Assembly (NCBI GenBank): GCA_027475525.1
Contig: JAMWFC010000117.1
Location: 620,001-684,000, forward strand
Source of the DNA: Macrolepiota albuminosa
Taxonomy: Eukaryota > Basidiomycota > Agaricomycetes > Agaricales > Agaricaceae
Reading direction: 5' to 3'
Length of the DNA stretch: 64,000 bases
The notes under the pieces were generated by a model. The model saw only the letters and a list, made by a program, of their open reading frames with translations. It did not search any database and was not told the DNA's origin. Every line of letters begins with the position of its first letter. The stretch's first letter is position 1. Position numbers and translations under genes: made by a program. Shown piece after piece: positions 1 to 12,858 of this stretch.

Positions 1-184
1 TAGGCTGTCTGGGGTGGCCTTAAGTTCTTGGTCTAAAGTCTGTCTTGGTAGCGCGCCTGGTAAGTATGGTGATTCAGTGGTGCTTGGTTCAAAAGCGCTC
101 TTCAACAGGAGGCAGCACTGTCGCTGGGCTTGAGTTTCTAGCAGAATTCTGTCTTAATAGAACCCCTCGCAGTGGGCTCCAAAA
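1..184 (-). mobile_element. 5' internal end of an LTR-A type gypsy element, cut by the window edge
   Basis: Reverse-strand copy of the leader that follows the 5' LTR in element A (30291-30500). The primer-binding site in reverse complement lies at 164-181 and is followed by AAA and the LTR end. It carries TG/CA where element A has CG, so it is an older, CpG-decayed copy. An open frame here matches one in element A only because the DNA is repeated; I do not regard it as a gene. Confidence 0.75.
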
Positions 185-1329
185 TGATGATGCCAACTGT
201 AGTTGGGTGTGCTGGACATATACACAGTACAATGCCATCTTCAGTGCTTGGCGTGCGTAGTTATGAGGAGTCCTGACAGAGTTCCGGTGTGCTCAAGCAA
301 AGGTGATAAAACGATGCACTGGATGATAGCGCCTCACGTGCTACCTGGCAAACGGTAAGTGTTGTAGTTTACACAAAGATATAGAAGAAAAGGCAAGTAG
401 CACAGCATAGTGTGCCCATAGGTGGCACCATAAACAACGAAGATGAGATAAATGAGGCTAGCGCCCAACTTAGTGATGAAGTCCGAGCAAGCTAGCGTGA
501 TTTGAACACTAAGGGTAACTTGGGTGCTCAAGAGGTTACGATTCATTGCTATGTACATCCAGAGTAGCTATCTTTTATACTATGTGCTACTATATTTTTA
601 AAATGAGTCCATTAGTGGTGCTACCAATTAGCACCTCTCCTCGTGGTTGTAGCTAATGGCGACCTGTCAATGGCAACTGGTACACATAGGGCAACGGCGA
701 CCAACGGCATTATAGCCCATTGGCCATGGCAACTCTAAACTGACTTAAACTTTGTAGGAGTCTGCTCACTTTTTAGTGTAATTCCGATTGGCCAGGCCTT
801 AGCAGGGTATGGTCAGAAAATCTTTGACAGATGCTGTGAGTTCTGCTGCCAGCGCTAAATCTAGTATTAATTTTTGATGAATAGAATGTCAGGCTAGAGT
901 ATGACAGATGCTGTGAGTTCTGCTGCCAGCGCTAAATCTAGTATTAATTTTTGATGAATAGAATGTCAGGCTAGAGTATATCCTGTTCTGTCGCTGCTGA
1001 TTCTTTAGACTTCTGATTAAAGTGCCTTGTCCAATGGCAGCGCCTAATGCTAACCCCTTTATGGAACTGATTGGGGTTTGGTCAAAGTCATGTCCCTGCC
1101 GTCGTGCTAGCGCCCTGAGTTCTTGGTCTCCTAATCCTCCAAGGTCAATAAATGGTATATGCTGAAGGCTTAGTAGTGGTAGTTTAGACTAATAACCAGC
1201 ACCTATAATTGAGCACTAAAGTCTGTGGTTTCCTGTGTCCAAGAGGATCGCTAGGGTCTCAAGTATGGCCTGTGTCTGTAGGCCTGTAGTGTGCCCCTTG
1301 ATGCGCTCAGTCTGAGTAGAAGCCTATCA
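185..1329 (-). repeat. Old LTR-A copy (5' LTR of an element running off the left edge)
   Basis: It begins TGATGATGCC and ends AGAAGCCTATCA, the reverse complement of the ends of the LTRs at 29220-30290. It includes one 77-base tandem duplication (825-978); without it the length is 1068, against 1071 in element A. Many CG sites of the young LTR are TG or CA here. The right end abuts a truncated LTR-B, so this element appears to have inserted into an LTR-B. Confidence 0.8.
825..978. repeat. 77-base tandem duplication 1
   Basis: Copies 825-901 and 902-978 abut and are identical. It lies inside the old LTR-A copy. The constant 77-base period shared by 19 such sites suggests an unmerged assembly overlap. 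Confidence 0.95.
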
Positions 1330-1753
1330 GTGGTGAACTGGAAAATTTTATAGGGTGACTCCAATGGTTTCAGATCTCTGCTGTCTATTCAACATGCTAA
1401 GCAGTGCCAGGCAGCAGATCATGATGCTAAGCTATTAATCCATCAATCTTCTGTCTGTCCAATATGCTAAGCGCTGTCAGACATCAAGGTCAAATGCCAA
1501 GCTGTCTGTCATTTTTAATAGATCATCTGTCTTCTTGCTAAGTGCTGTCGTCAGTAATTGATGCCATTTGTCAGTTGTCATTCTGTCTGCTGTCAGTGCT
1601 ATCATTGATTGGATCTGCTTTTTGCCATGTGCAACCATCAAATATTGCCAAAATTGGTCAGATCGCATGCACTAAGGTATTCTGAGCTGATGCTGTGCTG
1701 CTGTGCTGCTGTGGCCTGTCATTGATACACTGATTCTGTATGGGGTTCTATCA
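1330..1753 (-). repeat. Truncated, decayed LTR-B
   Basis: Matches the part of LTR-B seen at 22760-23206 and 47190-47623, including the run of GCTAAGCGCTG-like words and the end TATGGGGTTCTATCA. It is cut on its left by the LTR-A copy. CpG sites are largely decayed. Confidence 0.75.
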
Positions 1754-2029
1754 GCACCTCACAAGTCTGGGGGAGTATTGGAAGGGGATTGCAGCATGTG
1801 CCAAGAGCACATGATTACCTCCAGTGCACTGCAGAGGTAAAGGGAGAAAACAGAACTATACAGATCCAAGTATATGGATTGGAAACAGAGATGGCACACC
1901 TGACTGAGGTGTGTGCCAGATTACCTTGTGATACTATACCAACTTAACTAACCCATACAGTCTTGTGTAAAACAGGTATGTAGCTAGATACAATCGAGTC
2001 GTTTGACTACCCGACTGAGTCTTGTGTAA
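1754..2029. other. Non-coding stretch, decayed repeat
   Basis: No convincing coding frame. A purine-rich stretch near 1770 (GGGGGAG) resembles a copia-type polypurine tract, but no LTR partner is visible. Confidence 0.4.
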
Positions 2030-2149
2030 AACAAAGTATTCTACTCACACCACCGATATGATTGCCGACATACTCACAAAACCTTTACCAAAAAATCTAC
2101 ACTACAGATTCGTTCTAGCACTTGGTCTCGTTGCTCGTCCTCTTTGATT
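2030..2149 (+). pseudogene. Ty1/copia RNase H C-terminal fragment
   Basis: The plus-strand translation gives TTDMIADILTKPLPKN followed by a short tail with F..ALGL and then a TGA stop. T.DM.ADILTKPL.....F...LGL is the typical end of Ty1/copia polyproteins (RNase H tail). Nothing upstream continues it convincingly and no LTR follows before the monooxygenase gene, so it is an isolated remnant. Confidence 0.7.
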
Positions 2150-2371
2150 CCTTTTGTATCATACTACGTCCATTACCTCACTGATGGAGTTGTGCTGACT
2201 GGATAGAGTGTTTGTAACAGTATCGTCCGTGTCACGTGTCTTCTAGCATAGAAGTTGTCGCCTCTTTACATCTTCAGTTGTTCTTCCTTCGTGGCAGACA
2301 CTGACGGTTATCATTTGTCGTTACTAGTTATCAGCGTCCACTTAGACTCGGGCTGGCAATATTGTCGCATC

Positions 2372-4794
2372 ATGAAAGTGGCCATAATAGGTGCCGGTCC
2401 TTCGGGCCTTGTAAGCTGTAAATCACTCCTTGAAGCTGCTACACCTGCATTTCCCTTTGACCCAATCGTACTGGAACGGGAATCCAATCTAGGGGGCACA
2501 TTCAGGTATCGCTCTTATGAAGTATGCCTTTGTCAAGGTTATTACATCTGAATCTTCTCACACTCAACAGAATTCAACTCTTGTGTCTTCCAAGCAACTC
2601 ACGAGCTTCTCTGACTTCCGTCTACCTCTATCACATCCGGACCATCTGACTTTGGAGGTTTAAGCTTCGATTCAGCCTTCGGACGTGTTTGTAAGCTGAC
2701 AATGGACTAGGAATACGTTGCTTATCTTCAAGCATACTGTGACTATTTCGACATTTCCTCAAGGATCAGGTTCCAGACAAAGGTAGTTAACATACGAAGA
2801 AACCCCTTAGGAGGGCACACAGTGTCGTATGTCCATAAACATTCCGAACTTGAGGGTCAATGGGACACCTGTATGTTCAGGGCACAATTGACAACCTTGT
2901 CTATTGATAGCAGGATGTGCAGCTCCTGGTCTTCTTCATGTTGAATATGTCGTGATTTGCACTGGCCTACATGACGTCCCATCTATACCCACCATCCCAG
3001 GGATTGAATACTTCACTACGCAAGCGCAAACAAATGGCATCGGTGCAATCCACTCTCACAAGTACAAAACGCGAAGCCAACTGGTGGGGAAGCGTGTAAT
3101 GATTTTGGGTACAGGTGAAACAGGTTTGGATATTGCTTATGAAGCTGTTAAGGCAGGAGCAACTGAAGTCACACTCTGCTCACACTCTGGGTATGTTCTT
3201 GTCTGTATGGTAATGATAAGTTATCACGAATCCTACAGATTTTTATCCTTTCCCAAAGCTCTGGTGTGTATCATTAACAAGACAAGTTGACCGAACTAAC
3301 AACATACTGCACAAGAATGATTTTGAGATTCTGGGGCTCAGGTTTGAGTCGAAGAGGCCGGTTCCAATTGATACATTGATTACGAACCTTGCTGAGACTG
3401 CTTATGTTGTACGAAACATATATCTCTGTTTGTTTGCTGGTCTCTTGCTAAAGTGATGCACTCTACGCAGCATCCTTGGATCTCCGCCTCTCATATTCGA
3501 TGGTTGTGAGTACATTGGACTATATACTGTTCACCTCCGAAATTCGGACGCTCTGTAGTATTTCCGATTTCGTGCTGAAGCGCGTTATGTGGTTGCTCAC
3601 CGGTAACCAGCAACAATTCACGTTTTACATATATTGGTGTATACTAATATTTTAATTGTATTCAAGGTACAAAATCCGGGTGTAATCAATGGGTCAATTC
3701 AACGATCATATCATGTCACAAAATATACTGACACTGCTGTTTTAGGTTGGTGAACTTGAATCTAGCCGTCTGGGACGGGCTTACGTGTTTTTGAACAAGG
3801 TGAAATGTGTGAAAATACAACATTTTATTTCACTCAAGGATGCACCAGTCTCACAAAGCTATGCCATACATAAACCGCCCATATAAGAATCGTCCGCGTT
3901 TTCTGGAATTATTTTCTAGGTACATAGATCCCCCGGAAGACTCTCCCCCACAGACCAATTTCGTTATCGACTTTGCCCCTTTTCCCATTGCATTTTCGAA
4001 GAATGGCCAAGCCACATTTCCAGTCAACTCTCGAAAAGATGCCATGCGGATGGCTAAGCGGGTAATCAAGCCTGAGCTTATAATTTTTGCAACTGGTTAT
4101 ACACAAGACTTTGATTTTCTTGATAAAGACAGTGGCTACACCATTCCGATTCAAGCTGACATGAGGAATGTGACAAAGGCAGGAGATGAGAGTGTGGCGT
4201 TCATCGGATTTGTTCGACCCGGTGTTGGTACGAAGGCTACCCTGTCTCGCATCATCGACAAATTAATAACAAGCTAGGTGCCATTCCACCGCTTGCTGAA
4301 ATGCAAGTGTTCTTTTGGATATCAGTTATCAAGGGCCAGGTGAAAACACCATTGGTTTTGCCCCACTACCACCTGCTGGTCAATGACACAGCTCGAATCA
4401 AATACGGTGTCGATTATTCGGCTTATATCAGCACGCTGGCAAAGGATATAGGAGCAGCTCCAGGCCTATGGGAACTCTGGCAAGAGTATGGCTTTCATGT
4501 CCTTGTGTGTTACTGGTAAGTTGTTTGTGTTATTTGCTGAGAAATCAACATCTTCACAAGTTATCATTGCAACTCAGCTTTGGTGCATCGTTCATTTCTT
4601 TTTATCGGCTTGTTGGTCCATTTCGTTCGTCCACTGCACCTGAGGTCATCAAGACTGAAATATGGGAAACCATTGCACGTCGAGGGTTTATAGGTAACAT
4701 TGTGATGGGATGGTTACCTATGATCTTTTATCTTGCTCTGAATGCAATCGTGTATGTGGTAGCTGCAACAGGAGAATATTTTAGAATGGCCTAA
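2372..4794 (+). CDS. Flavin-containing monooxygenase, intron-rich
   Basis: Predicted FAD- and NADPH-dependent monooxygenase of the FMO family, which oxygenates soft nucleophiles (N or S) or acts in secondary metabolism; the substrate cannot be told. The start chosen is the ATG at 2372, which opens MKVAIIGAGPSGL, the FAD-binding GxGxxG fold. An NADPH-binding GTGETGLD follows near 3108, and FATGY near 4085 is the conserved C-terminal FMO motif. Probable exons: 2372-2521, 2571-2657, 2711-2870, 2911 to about 3189, then short exons (FLSFPKAL, the block ending ETAYV, HPWISASHIRW, VLKRVMWLLTG), then about 3840-4230, 4279-4516 and 4563-4794, with short GT..AG introns. The join around 3680-3730 does not read cleanly (NQWV to YHVTK needs a frame change), so a small lesion or a missed intron is possible. 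The C-terminus ends in a hydrophobic segment that may anchor it to a membrane. Confidence 0.85.
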
Positions 4795-4796
4795 TG

Positions 4797-5112
4797 TATC
4801 AAACGTTCTTCTCCTCTCTTCTTTCCACTTTCTTTTTCAATCCCGTTTAGAGATGTAGCTCATCAATCAAAAATCTCAATAAAAATGCGGTTTTCCTTAG
4901 GCTTGATGTAAAGGCGGCTGTAAGGATATGATAAATGGACATTTTGGATGTGTGACAAAGGTCAAAGTTGGCGTGGTGAGCGGCGCGGAAATCTCGACAA
5001 GAGATAGACTTCAGGAACTCGAGTTCTGGCATTCAAGGAGAAAAGTTGATCTTATAATTATTTTGTGATAGAACCTATTAAGGCAGTAGCTCATAATAAT
5101 ATTAATATTCTT
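4797..5112. other. Intergenic, 3' flank of the monooxygenase
   Basis: No supported gene. It contains the monooxygenase 3' flank and ends at the LINE target-site duplication. Confidence 0.6.
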
Positions 5113-5127
5113 GAAACCCTTGTCTTT
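5113..5127. repeat. LINE target-site duplication, left copy
   Basis: GAAACCCTTGTCTTT, repeated exactly at 12859-12873. It runs directly into the poly(T) tract, so the exact boundary within the Ts is ambiguous by a few bases. Confidence 0.9.
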
Positions 5128-5302
5128 TTTTTTTTTTTTTTTTTTTTTCGTGGTACCACTATTGCGGGTAGACAGTTCACATGTAGTCAACCTCTACAGG
5201 CAGGGGTATGTGAGAAAATCACTTAGCCGTCGAAAGTATGTCTTAAGTCAGGAGCCACGCCGGAGGAAATGCCTTTACGCACGGTGTGTGGGGCTCGGGC
5301 AG

Positions 5303-8300
5303 TTAGCCAATACCCACTAAAACCTCGGTTGCAATTCTCCATGACTTTAAAGGGTCTCTATCCTCTGGTAGGAAGTACTTCCATGTATCCTTAACTAGCC
5401 TGGCCTCCAGAGCTTTCCTACCGAACCGACGTACATCGGTTGCCAGGCAATCTAATTTTATTCTACGAGCTAATGCGGCTTTTATCTTGTTTGTAATTTC
5501 CATATTGGATGGTGCTTTTTCTGGGTCCGATTCATTTTTTATCCGCCATTCACACCTGGACTTCCAGACAGTATGCGCTGTTTCCGACACTACTATCATT
5601 GAGAAGCGTTTAGCTCCTAGTGGGTTTCTCTCGGATTCCCCTTGCCTGTTTATTAGGGCGCATCCTAACTGTTCTCCAAGGGAAGGGTGTTCAAAGGGGA
5701 TTTCTCTTTTGCTATGGACAAAACTCGCAAGGTTCCAAGCTGCCCTCTGCCCGGAGGAATTGCATTCTGACAGGATATGCGTCATGGTTTCTTCTACCCT
5801 ACATTCAGGGCACAACGCTCTCATTTCGTAATTTGGTATGTTTTGCCAGTACTCTCCCACTTTGAAAGCATTGTGCATTGCTTTCCATGCAAAATTTCTA
5901 AATTCTCTTGATAAGGTCTTGTCCTTTAGTGACATCCATATCCGTTCATCACTCGGCGCGTCGTTATTGTGCGAGTGTATTGCCCAGCGAGTCATGTCCA
6001 GGTGAGTCGACGTTCCCCTTCTATATGGTGTGCATTTACGCTCCATTATACCTTGGTATATTAGCAACTGGGTAGCCGTCGCTAGTTTCACTCCCGGAAC
6101 GTCGTATTCTGGTGGTATTACTATGCTTACAAGATCAGGGTTATTCTTGCATGCTCCTATGTTCGCCAGTTTGTCAGCCTCTTCATTTCCTTGGATGCCA
6201 GCATGACCCTTGACCTTTTCAAGGAGTGTCATCCCCTTTCGTTTCCTCAAAGCAGCTATAAGTGCTTTCAGGATGTCTCTATTTGCTGCACCAATCCATC
6301 CATTGTCTTCTCTTTCCTTTAGGTTTTTTGTAATGCTATCAATAATCAGTTGTGAGTCACTCCTGATTAGTACGGCGTCCTCACTAGGGACTTGTTTTAT
6401 AGCTGCAAGAATCGCAACTGCTTCTCCAGCATTATTTGTTTGGGGGAAGTCGTCGGGCAGTTTTAAAGCCAGGTTTCTATCGTCGGCTTCACCGAACCAC
6501 ACACCGGCTCCCGCTTTAGCCTTTATTGATCCATTTCCTTGGCAGGATCCATCAGTATACACTGTTGTAATGACCAGAGGGTGTGCTGCTCCCCTTGAGT
6601 AGTCCATATTGTCAGTTGCTCAGTTGTTTCTTTTATCTGTAAAGACCCTGAAACCTTCTCCAAGACTTTTGCTAGTCGAGATTCCGGGTTCAAAAACTCT
6701 CACGCCCTCAGCCTGGGCAGCAGCTCTCTCCTCCTCTGTGAGTAACCTGTCACTCATTTTTTCCTTCGGGTTCCATCGTCTTTTGAGTTTTCCCAGCAGG
6801 GACCTCGCGAAATCACCACATTTGTGCGGATTCATACATCCTGCTTCCCTGTGTAACTTGCATTGTGGGCATGCACAATTTTTTCTTCGCTTGTGGTGTG
6901 AGTTCTTTCTTTCATCAGTATCGTCTGCTACCTTTAACATGTCTCCCACAGATTTTACCTTGTGTGCTTTCCTTAGGCATACAGCTTGTCCCGCGTTCCA
7001 TCTCATATTTCTTTCGTCGCTTAGCCCTATATGGAACCAGATGGGCATGTCCATCTTCAGAGTTTCACTGATTTCCAGTATGTTGAAACTTATGCTATGT
7101 TTCCTTGCGACTCTAAGCATCCTCTGCAGTGAGGGGGGAAGACCGTCTTCCTTGTCTCGTACGTCAACATCCATGTTTTGTAAGAACGTACATGAGAATG
7201 CTTTGTCATCCTTCACATTCCATTTTTTCGCTATCTTTCTGCCGATTATGGCGTCGGCTACTTTTGCCCAGTCTGGCCTATTCTCATCCAGTTTCAGATA
7301 GCATTTGGCTTTCATTATTTCGATCGCTTCGTTTCTAGCTCCTAGGTCGAGTACTTTTTTGCCGCCTCTCGCATGTGGGAGGGTCAGCGTCTGCATCCCT
7401 ACTGTCAGGTGGGAACTTTCACCCCATATAAACTCTCGGATCATTTTGTTTAGCCTTTCCTCTATTTGTTTGGGCATTCCTTGGACGTGCGTACGGAATT
7501 GTGTCCTTCCAGCCACTACCATGCCAATAATAAGTCTCTTTCCTTCCATTGTAGGTCTTGCTTTTTTCCATCTTTCTAGATCTTCAGCTATCTTTTCAAT
7601 TGTCGGTGTCCAAACACTCGTTTTACAGATTTCATTTCCTATGAAGGTGCCCAGGAGTCTTGTGGCTTCGCCGTCACCTAGGATCCTTATGCTGGTTGGG
7701 ATGAGATCGCTTCCCTGTCTTAGTTGTCTCGTGGAAATTGCTCTCTCTTGGAAACTTTTTGATCCTACTGGTACTGCAACTGTTTTTGGGATGTTGAAAT
7801 TTGCCCCCGAGACCTTGCACCATTTCTTTAGAGTTTTCTGCAGCCCACTGAAGGAGTCGTCTTCAGATAGGTACACAGTAGTATCATCTGCAAACATTGT
7901 TTCCTTTACATACTCATTGTGGTTACCTAGTCTTAATCCTTTTATTTTTGATGTTCTTATCATTTGTGCGAGCGATTCAATGGCTATGTTGAATAGCATG
8001 CATGACATTGGGTCTCCCTGACGCACCCCTCTTGTTACTTTGAAGGGGTGGCTCTTCTCCCCATTCAGTATTATAGTTGTCTGGGCCTCGGAGTATAGTG
8101 ACTTTATTGTGTTTATGAAAGATGTAGGGAAACCGAATTTTTTTAGAGATGCCCACAGGAATGCATGTGCTATTTTGTCGTATGCCTTCTCCTGGTCGAG
8201 GCATATTATCATACCGTTTGTATTTGATGCTTCGCACCACTTAATCATCATGTGCGCTAGCTCCGTCTGATCCTCGATTCTTCTGTCTTTCATGAAGCCT

Positions 8301-10540
8301 GCTTGCGCTGGGTGTATTATAGTTGGTGCAGCGGTGCTCATTCTCATGGCCAATATCTTTGTTAAAATCTTGTAGTCTGTGTTTAGGATAGTGATGGGCC
8401 TATAGTTTCCAATATCCATTCTGTCCCCCTTCTTATAGAGTGGGCATAGCCAACCCTCAGCAAAATTTGTGTCTTTCACCATACCATGTATACATATGTC
8501 ATTAAAGACAGTCGTGAAGGCTTTAGCTATGTCAAAACCTGAATCCTCTTCTTCACGGCCACTTGCCAATTCCTTCCATACTTCGTGAGGGATGCCGTCA
8601 AGTCCTGCAGCCTTTCCATTTTTTAGAATTCTTATGGCCTCCCTTACTTCCGCCACCTGTATCGGACCATTCATTTCATTGATATGAGTTTCGGATAATT
8701 TCCGGTCTATGCATTTCAGGACTTTCTTTACACGTCTTTTGTATCTGCTACTTTCCGTAGGGAGCCCTATTTCCTGGATTTTGTTGTAGTGCGTCTTGGC
8801 AATTTCTGCCATCCGTACACTATGTCTCTCGAGCGTCTGTGGGCTGGTACTGTTTTTTCTGAGGGCCACTATTGCGTCTCTAGGTGTTCTATCCTTGTTC
8901 TGGTTTATTCATTGTTTAGTTATTGTTTCCCCATATATTAAATTGTCAGCAGCTACTGTGTCTCTCGCTTTCATGAATCGTCTCGTCTCTATTTCTTTTA
9001 TCCTATCGTCTAGGATTCCAATTTGAGAGGCCTTCATGTCATCGTCCATTCCATGTGAGTTCAGAACCTTTTGAATGTCTCTTTGAAGTGCTGCTACTTC
9101 TTTCATCAGTTTTGGCTTTAAAGTTTTGGAGTAACGCCTTATTTCCTCTAGGACCTTTGTTTTAAAGTTTTTGTGTATAGTCTGGGGGTTCTTTTGTGGG
9201 CTTCTATTGTTTATAACTTGGTTGAGCTCCTTCTCGTATTCAGAGCCTAAGTCTCTTAGTTTGTTCATCAGGGACGGTTCTTGAATCAGGCTCAGTGGCA
9301 TCGCATATCTGCCTTCACCCATCATTGGCTGCCTTGGGTTTATTATGTTTGCGGACACCAGTCTATGGTCTGTATTTAACCCGGTGCGCTCAATGTTCCA
9401 GTTCCAACTATATTGGGCCAGGTTTTGTTTTATGTATATTCTATCAATCCTCGACTGTATGGGCCGATTTGCCATAAAAAAAGAGAACTCAATGCCCGTC
9501 GGATTTTGCCTTCTCCAACCATCTATCAGGTTGAGGTATGTCTTTAGATTTGTTAGGGCATTTGTTGCTATATTCAGGTCGGAGTGCGCTGGGAGTCTAT
9601 CTACTGCATCCTCCACCACGTTCATGTCTCCCAGCATAAACGTTGGCTTGGACAATCTATGTGAGTTCCTCCAGTGCTCATATAACTCATTCCAGAATCG
9701 TCCGTTTTCATTTTGGTCATTCGGGGCATATGTGTTCAGACAGGTTAACTTTTTGTCATCATACCACGGTATCTCTAACAGAATTGCTCTGCCTGGTACA
9801 ATCTCCGTAGTTCTAATTTCTTTCCATCTCATAGATCTTTTGTTTACAACAAAAGCCACACCCATCGCGTTGGGTCAATTTGGATCAGTGCTGCCTTCGA
9901 TTCGTATCTGTCTACTGAATAGATCATTTAGATCACTCTTCGTTGACTCACTAAGGTGGGTCTCTTGCACCGCAAGGATATCAATTCTTTTTTCTCTCAT
10001 TAGCTGACATATCTGCAGCCACTTCTCCCTTGTCGTAGATGAGCCACCACCTTTCATGTTTAGAGAGGCGATCTTCACTCCTCCACACTTGTTTTTATTA
10101 CATCTCATGTCAATATGTTCAGAGTTTGAGCTTGTTTCATCATTTGTGTCTTCTTCTAATTCAAACGTTGACACGTCATCTTGCGGAAAGTCTATTTGCT
10201 CAGATGAATCATCCGTTTCGTCTAAAGGTTCAAGGTCAGTTAGACCATCAGTTGGGTTACTACCCGGGTCTCCGTTTCCTAGGGGTACAGGTCCCCTATT
10301 CAAAGTATTTCCGGGGTTATTCACCCTGTCGTTTCCCTTATTCAGGGTTAGGTTATGCCGCGCTCCATCTCGGAACCCTCCCAGGCTTTCTTCAGAGGTG
10401 TGATCGATGGTTAGGTCACCTCCCCCTCTCTCCTGGGTGGGGCAGTTACCAAGGCCGTCGTTGTCATCCCGTTGTGTTGTTAAAATCTCATTAATGTCAG
10501 GTAGTTGTGGTTGGGTTATATCTTGGGCAAGAGTACCCAT
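5303..10540 (-). pseudogene. LINE ORF2: endonuclease, reverse transcriptase, RNase H
   Basis: One long frame from the ATG at 10540 to 5303, broken only by three in-frame TGA codons, near 9876, 8912 and 6618. Endonuclease: ASLNMKGGG at the start, then VQETHL, and later TYAPNDQ, LGDMN and TDHRLV. RT (8869-6620): KAAGLDGI, LDQEKAYDKI, GVRQGDPMS and the active site FADDT. A Cys/His cluster follows (CPQCKLHREAGCMNPHKC). RNase H (6607-5303): YTDGSC, a glutamate in NNAGEAVAI, RSDSQL and GHAGIQGNEEADK, so the catalytic D-E-D-D set is present. After it comes CPECRVEETMTHILSEC, a zf-RVT-like tail. Without the three stops this would be a complete enzyme. Confidence 0.92.
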
Positions 10541-10736
10541 GATTTCAGCAGGGTCGCTGCACGGCCTAACCCTTCATGAATACGAGGCCGTCTGAACACA
10601 TCCTAGTCTGGGTAGGGGGCCAGTCCAGATTACCTGTCGCCCGTAAGCTCAGTAAATTCATCCAGACTTTCAAGCCCATTTAGAGTGGGGATACAGTAAC
10701 ATTTATTATAGGGCGGTACAATGATTCAATTTACAG

Positions 10737-12241
10737 CTAACGCCATTCTGGCTTGTGGAAGGGGCCGAAACCTCTACGATTGGATCTCCGGAAGCCACCT
10801 CGACCTCTACTCCACTTATTCCCATTTTCCTCATGCTTCGGATCATGAGTTGGTTGGGCGAACTCAGCCGTTTCCTCGAGTTTCTTCGCGGTATCTTGGT
10901 TGCCGAACCATCCGGATAACGTTGCATACTCGCATTGCGGTTGATTATGATCGGCACCTTTGCAGTTAAAACAATGTAGGCAGTTTTCCTCGTTGACCAG
11001 TTTTGCACTGCCATAGTCCATGTCGATAAAGGCGATGTCGCGGATGTGCTGCAGGAACTGGAAGTAGCTTGGCCATGTTAGAGCAGGGGGAACTTGGAAG
11101 TAAATATTCCACATTGGCTTCTTTGCTCCGAACCTCGTATTACGGGGTGCGGCTTCGTCCACTTTAAAGAGTTTCACAACAAGCTTATCGAGGATCTCTA
11201 GTGCAGGGGACATGTCGTGCTGAGAGAGATCGCCGCTATCAGTAATTCTTTCTCTTAAGAATTCGACTACAGATTCGTTCTCTGTCATCGTTTTTTGGAT
11301 TATACGCGTAGCTTCTTGCTCCGATTCCTGAATTCCTTCCTGGGTACTGGTGCTCAAAGTAAACCCTTCGACTGTGCACAGGAAACGTGGCACAGGGGGG
11401 TTATATTGGAGGATGAAAGCGGTAGCCAATGGGCTTGATATAATCGGGTTGTCAGTGAGGATCTTGCCTGCCTCCTCCGTAATTCCTGAGACTAAAAAAT
11501 GATAGGGGGGCTTCTGGCGCTCGGCTCTCCTCTTTAGTGCTATTTCCTTCTCCTGTTGCGGAGATGATAACTTTGCCCGTTCCCCTGTCATAGCCTTTAC
11601 CAGCGCCTTGAGGCTCTCCCCGGCGCCTGCAAGGTCTCCCTCCTTACTAGCTTGCCAGACTCGTATCCAGAATTTTGGGGCAGCGTACGTCTCGAAATGC
11701 TCCTTCTGGAGGGGTAGAACGTTGAACCACGGGGGGTGGAGAGGTGTATCTCGGGGAATCCTCCTGCTGGGGTGGGAGTTGCCTTTAGTTCTTTTGGGAG
11801 CCTTGCTACCGCTGTTTGCGTATCCTTGGGTGTACTCGTAATTGGGGTGGATTTTTCTTTGAGGCGTCTGCTTATGATCCAGGGGGGGTCCACCTTACGG
11901 TTTCCCCCGTGCATGGCGGGCGTCTGGGGATCCGTGGCCTGGGCGGGGCTCGTGAGAGGAGGGAAGGTTGTGGAGACATCGACCATGGTAGTATCTCCAT
12001 CCGTCTCGCGGCTTGGTGGCATGTCTATGTTCAAGCCCGCCAGGTTGGGAGAGGGAACCGCCAGAGGCAGGGAGCTTGCAGAGGGGGACGGGCAAGGGGA
12101 CTCAATATCTGATTGGTCCATATCCGACTCGAGTGGCGATGCAGCGACGTTTCTCCTCTTTCTTTCGCGGTTCCTTTCGCCAGGTTGCTTTTCTGGGCTG
12201 GCAGTTAGGAAACGTTTCTTCTGTTCGTCCAGCTGGGGCAT
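10737..12241 (-). pseudogene. LINE ORF1, gag-like RNA-binding protein
   Basis: The frame from the ATG at 12241 runs to 11597 and the sense continues in another frame to 10737 (TGERAKLSSPQQ onward), so there is probably a one-base frameshift in the G-rich stretch near 11640. The N-terminal third is rich in Pro, Ser, Arg and Lys. The second half is compact and ends with one zinc knuckle, CFNCKGADHNQPQC (near 10950), then an RG-rich tail (SRGRGGFRRSNRRG). This fits the nucleic-acid chaperone role of LINE ORF1 proteins. It overlaps neither ORF2 nor a host gene. Confidence 0.85.
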
Positions 12242-12858
12242 TTACATGCTGTGGGTGCGGAGCACGTCTTACTTTCTCTTATATGTTTCACTGCCTTGCG
12301 GCACTTCATTCGGTAGACAAGTAGTTCCCGTAACCAGGCGGTTCCCGGAGTAGGTGTTGCCCCCTTACAGGTTGCCTGATCATGCCTCACTGATGGGTAT
12401 TCCCACCCATACATCTTCAGGAGATGCATTGAATCACACCGTCTCCTGATTCTTTTCCTTGGGGTTCGTCTGGGGGGTCTTAAAGATCTCCTATATTTCC
12501 CAGCGCCTCTCGGGTTTACTTACCATCTATTCATCAGAGTTGTGTGGTTGAATGTGCGGGTGAGATCCGTTCCGGCCCTGACCTCATGTTGACATTTCCG
12601 ACAATTAAAAAAATTTTTCACCTATGCGCTGCGGTTTGGCGAGTGCGACTCTTTAGCCCGTTGTTACGCAGTTCTGGGCGCATCATACCTGGGTACGACG
12701 ACTCCAGTTAATTTTTGTTTTTGGGTGGGGGGGCGCTTGAGAGCCTGTTAGGCTCTACTCTGTTAGAGTGGTCGTACACTTTTGCAACCGGCGTGTTAGG
12801 CGCGGCTGCTGCGTCCAGTATTAGTGGGCACATGGTGGTTAAAGGTTAAGGGCCCCCC
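12242..12858 (-). other. LINE 5' UTR
   Basis: Non-coding, GC-rich 5' end of the LINE, lying between ORF1 and the right target duplication. It presumably carries the internal promoter, but I can name no motif. Confidence 0.6.

Larger units (their letters stand above)
5128..12858 (-). mobile_element. Full-length Tad-like LINE (ORF1, and ORF2 with endonuclease-RT-RNase H)
   Basis: A non-LTR retrotransposon on the minus strand, about 7.7 kb. A poly(T) tract at 5128-5148 is the 3' poly(A) tail. The element is flanked by a 15-base direct duplication, the mark of target-primed reverse transcription. The order is 5' UTR (12858-12242), ORF1 with a zinc knuckle, ORF2 with apurinic-type endonuclease, RT and RNase H, then a 3' UTR. 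RNase H after RT plus a gag-like ORF1 fits the Tad1 clade of fungal LINEs. It lies between two convergent host genes and disrupts neither. Confidence 0.93.

Noticed and set aside
6609..8021. Long open frames on the plus strand opposite the LINE RT (6609-7301 and 7305-8021)
   Set aside because: They are shadows of the minus-strand RT, which has all catalytic motifs. They show no domain and no conservation that can be judged here.
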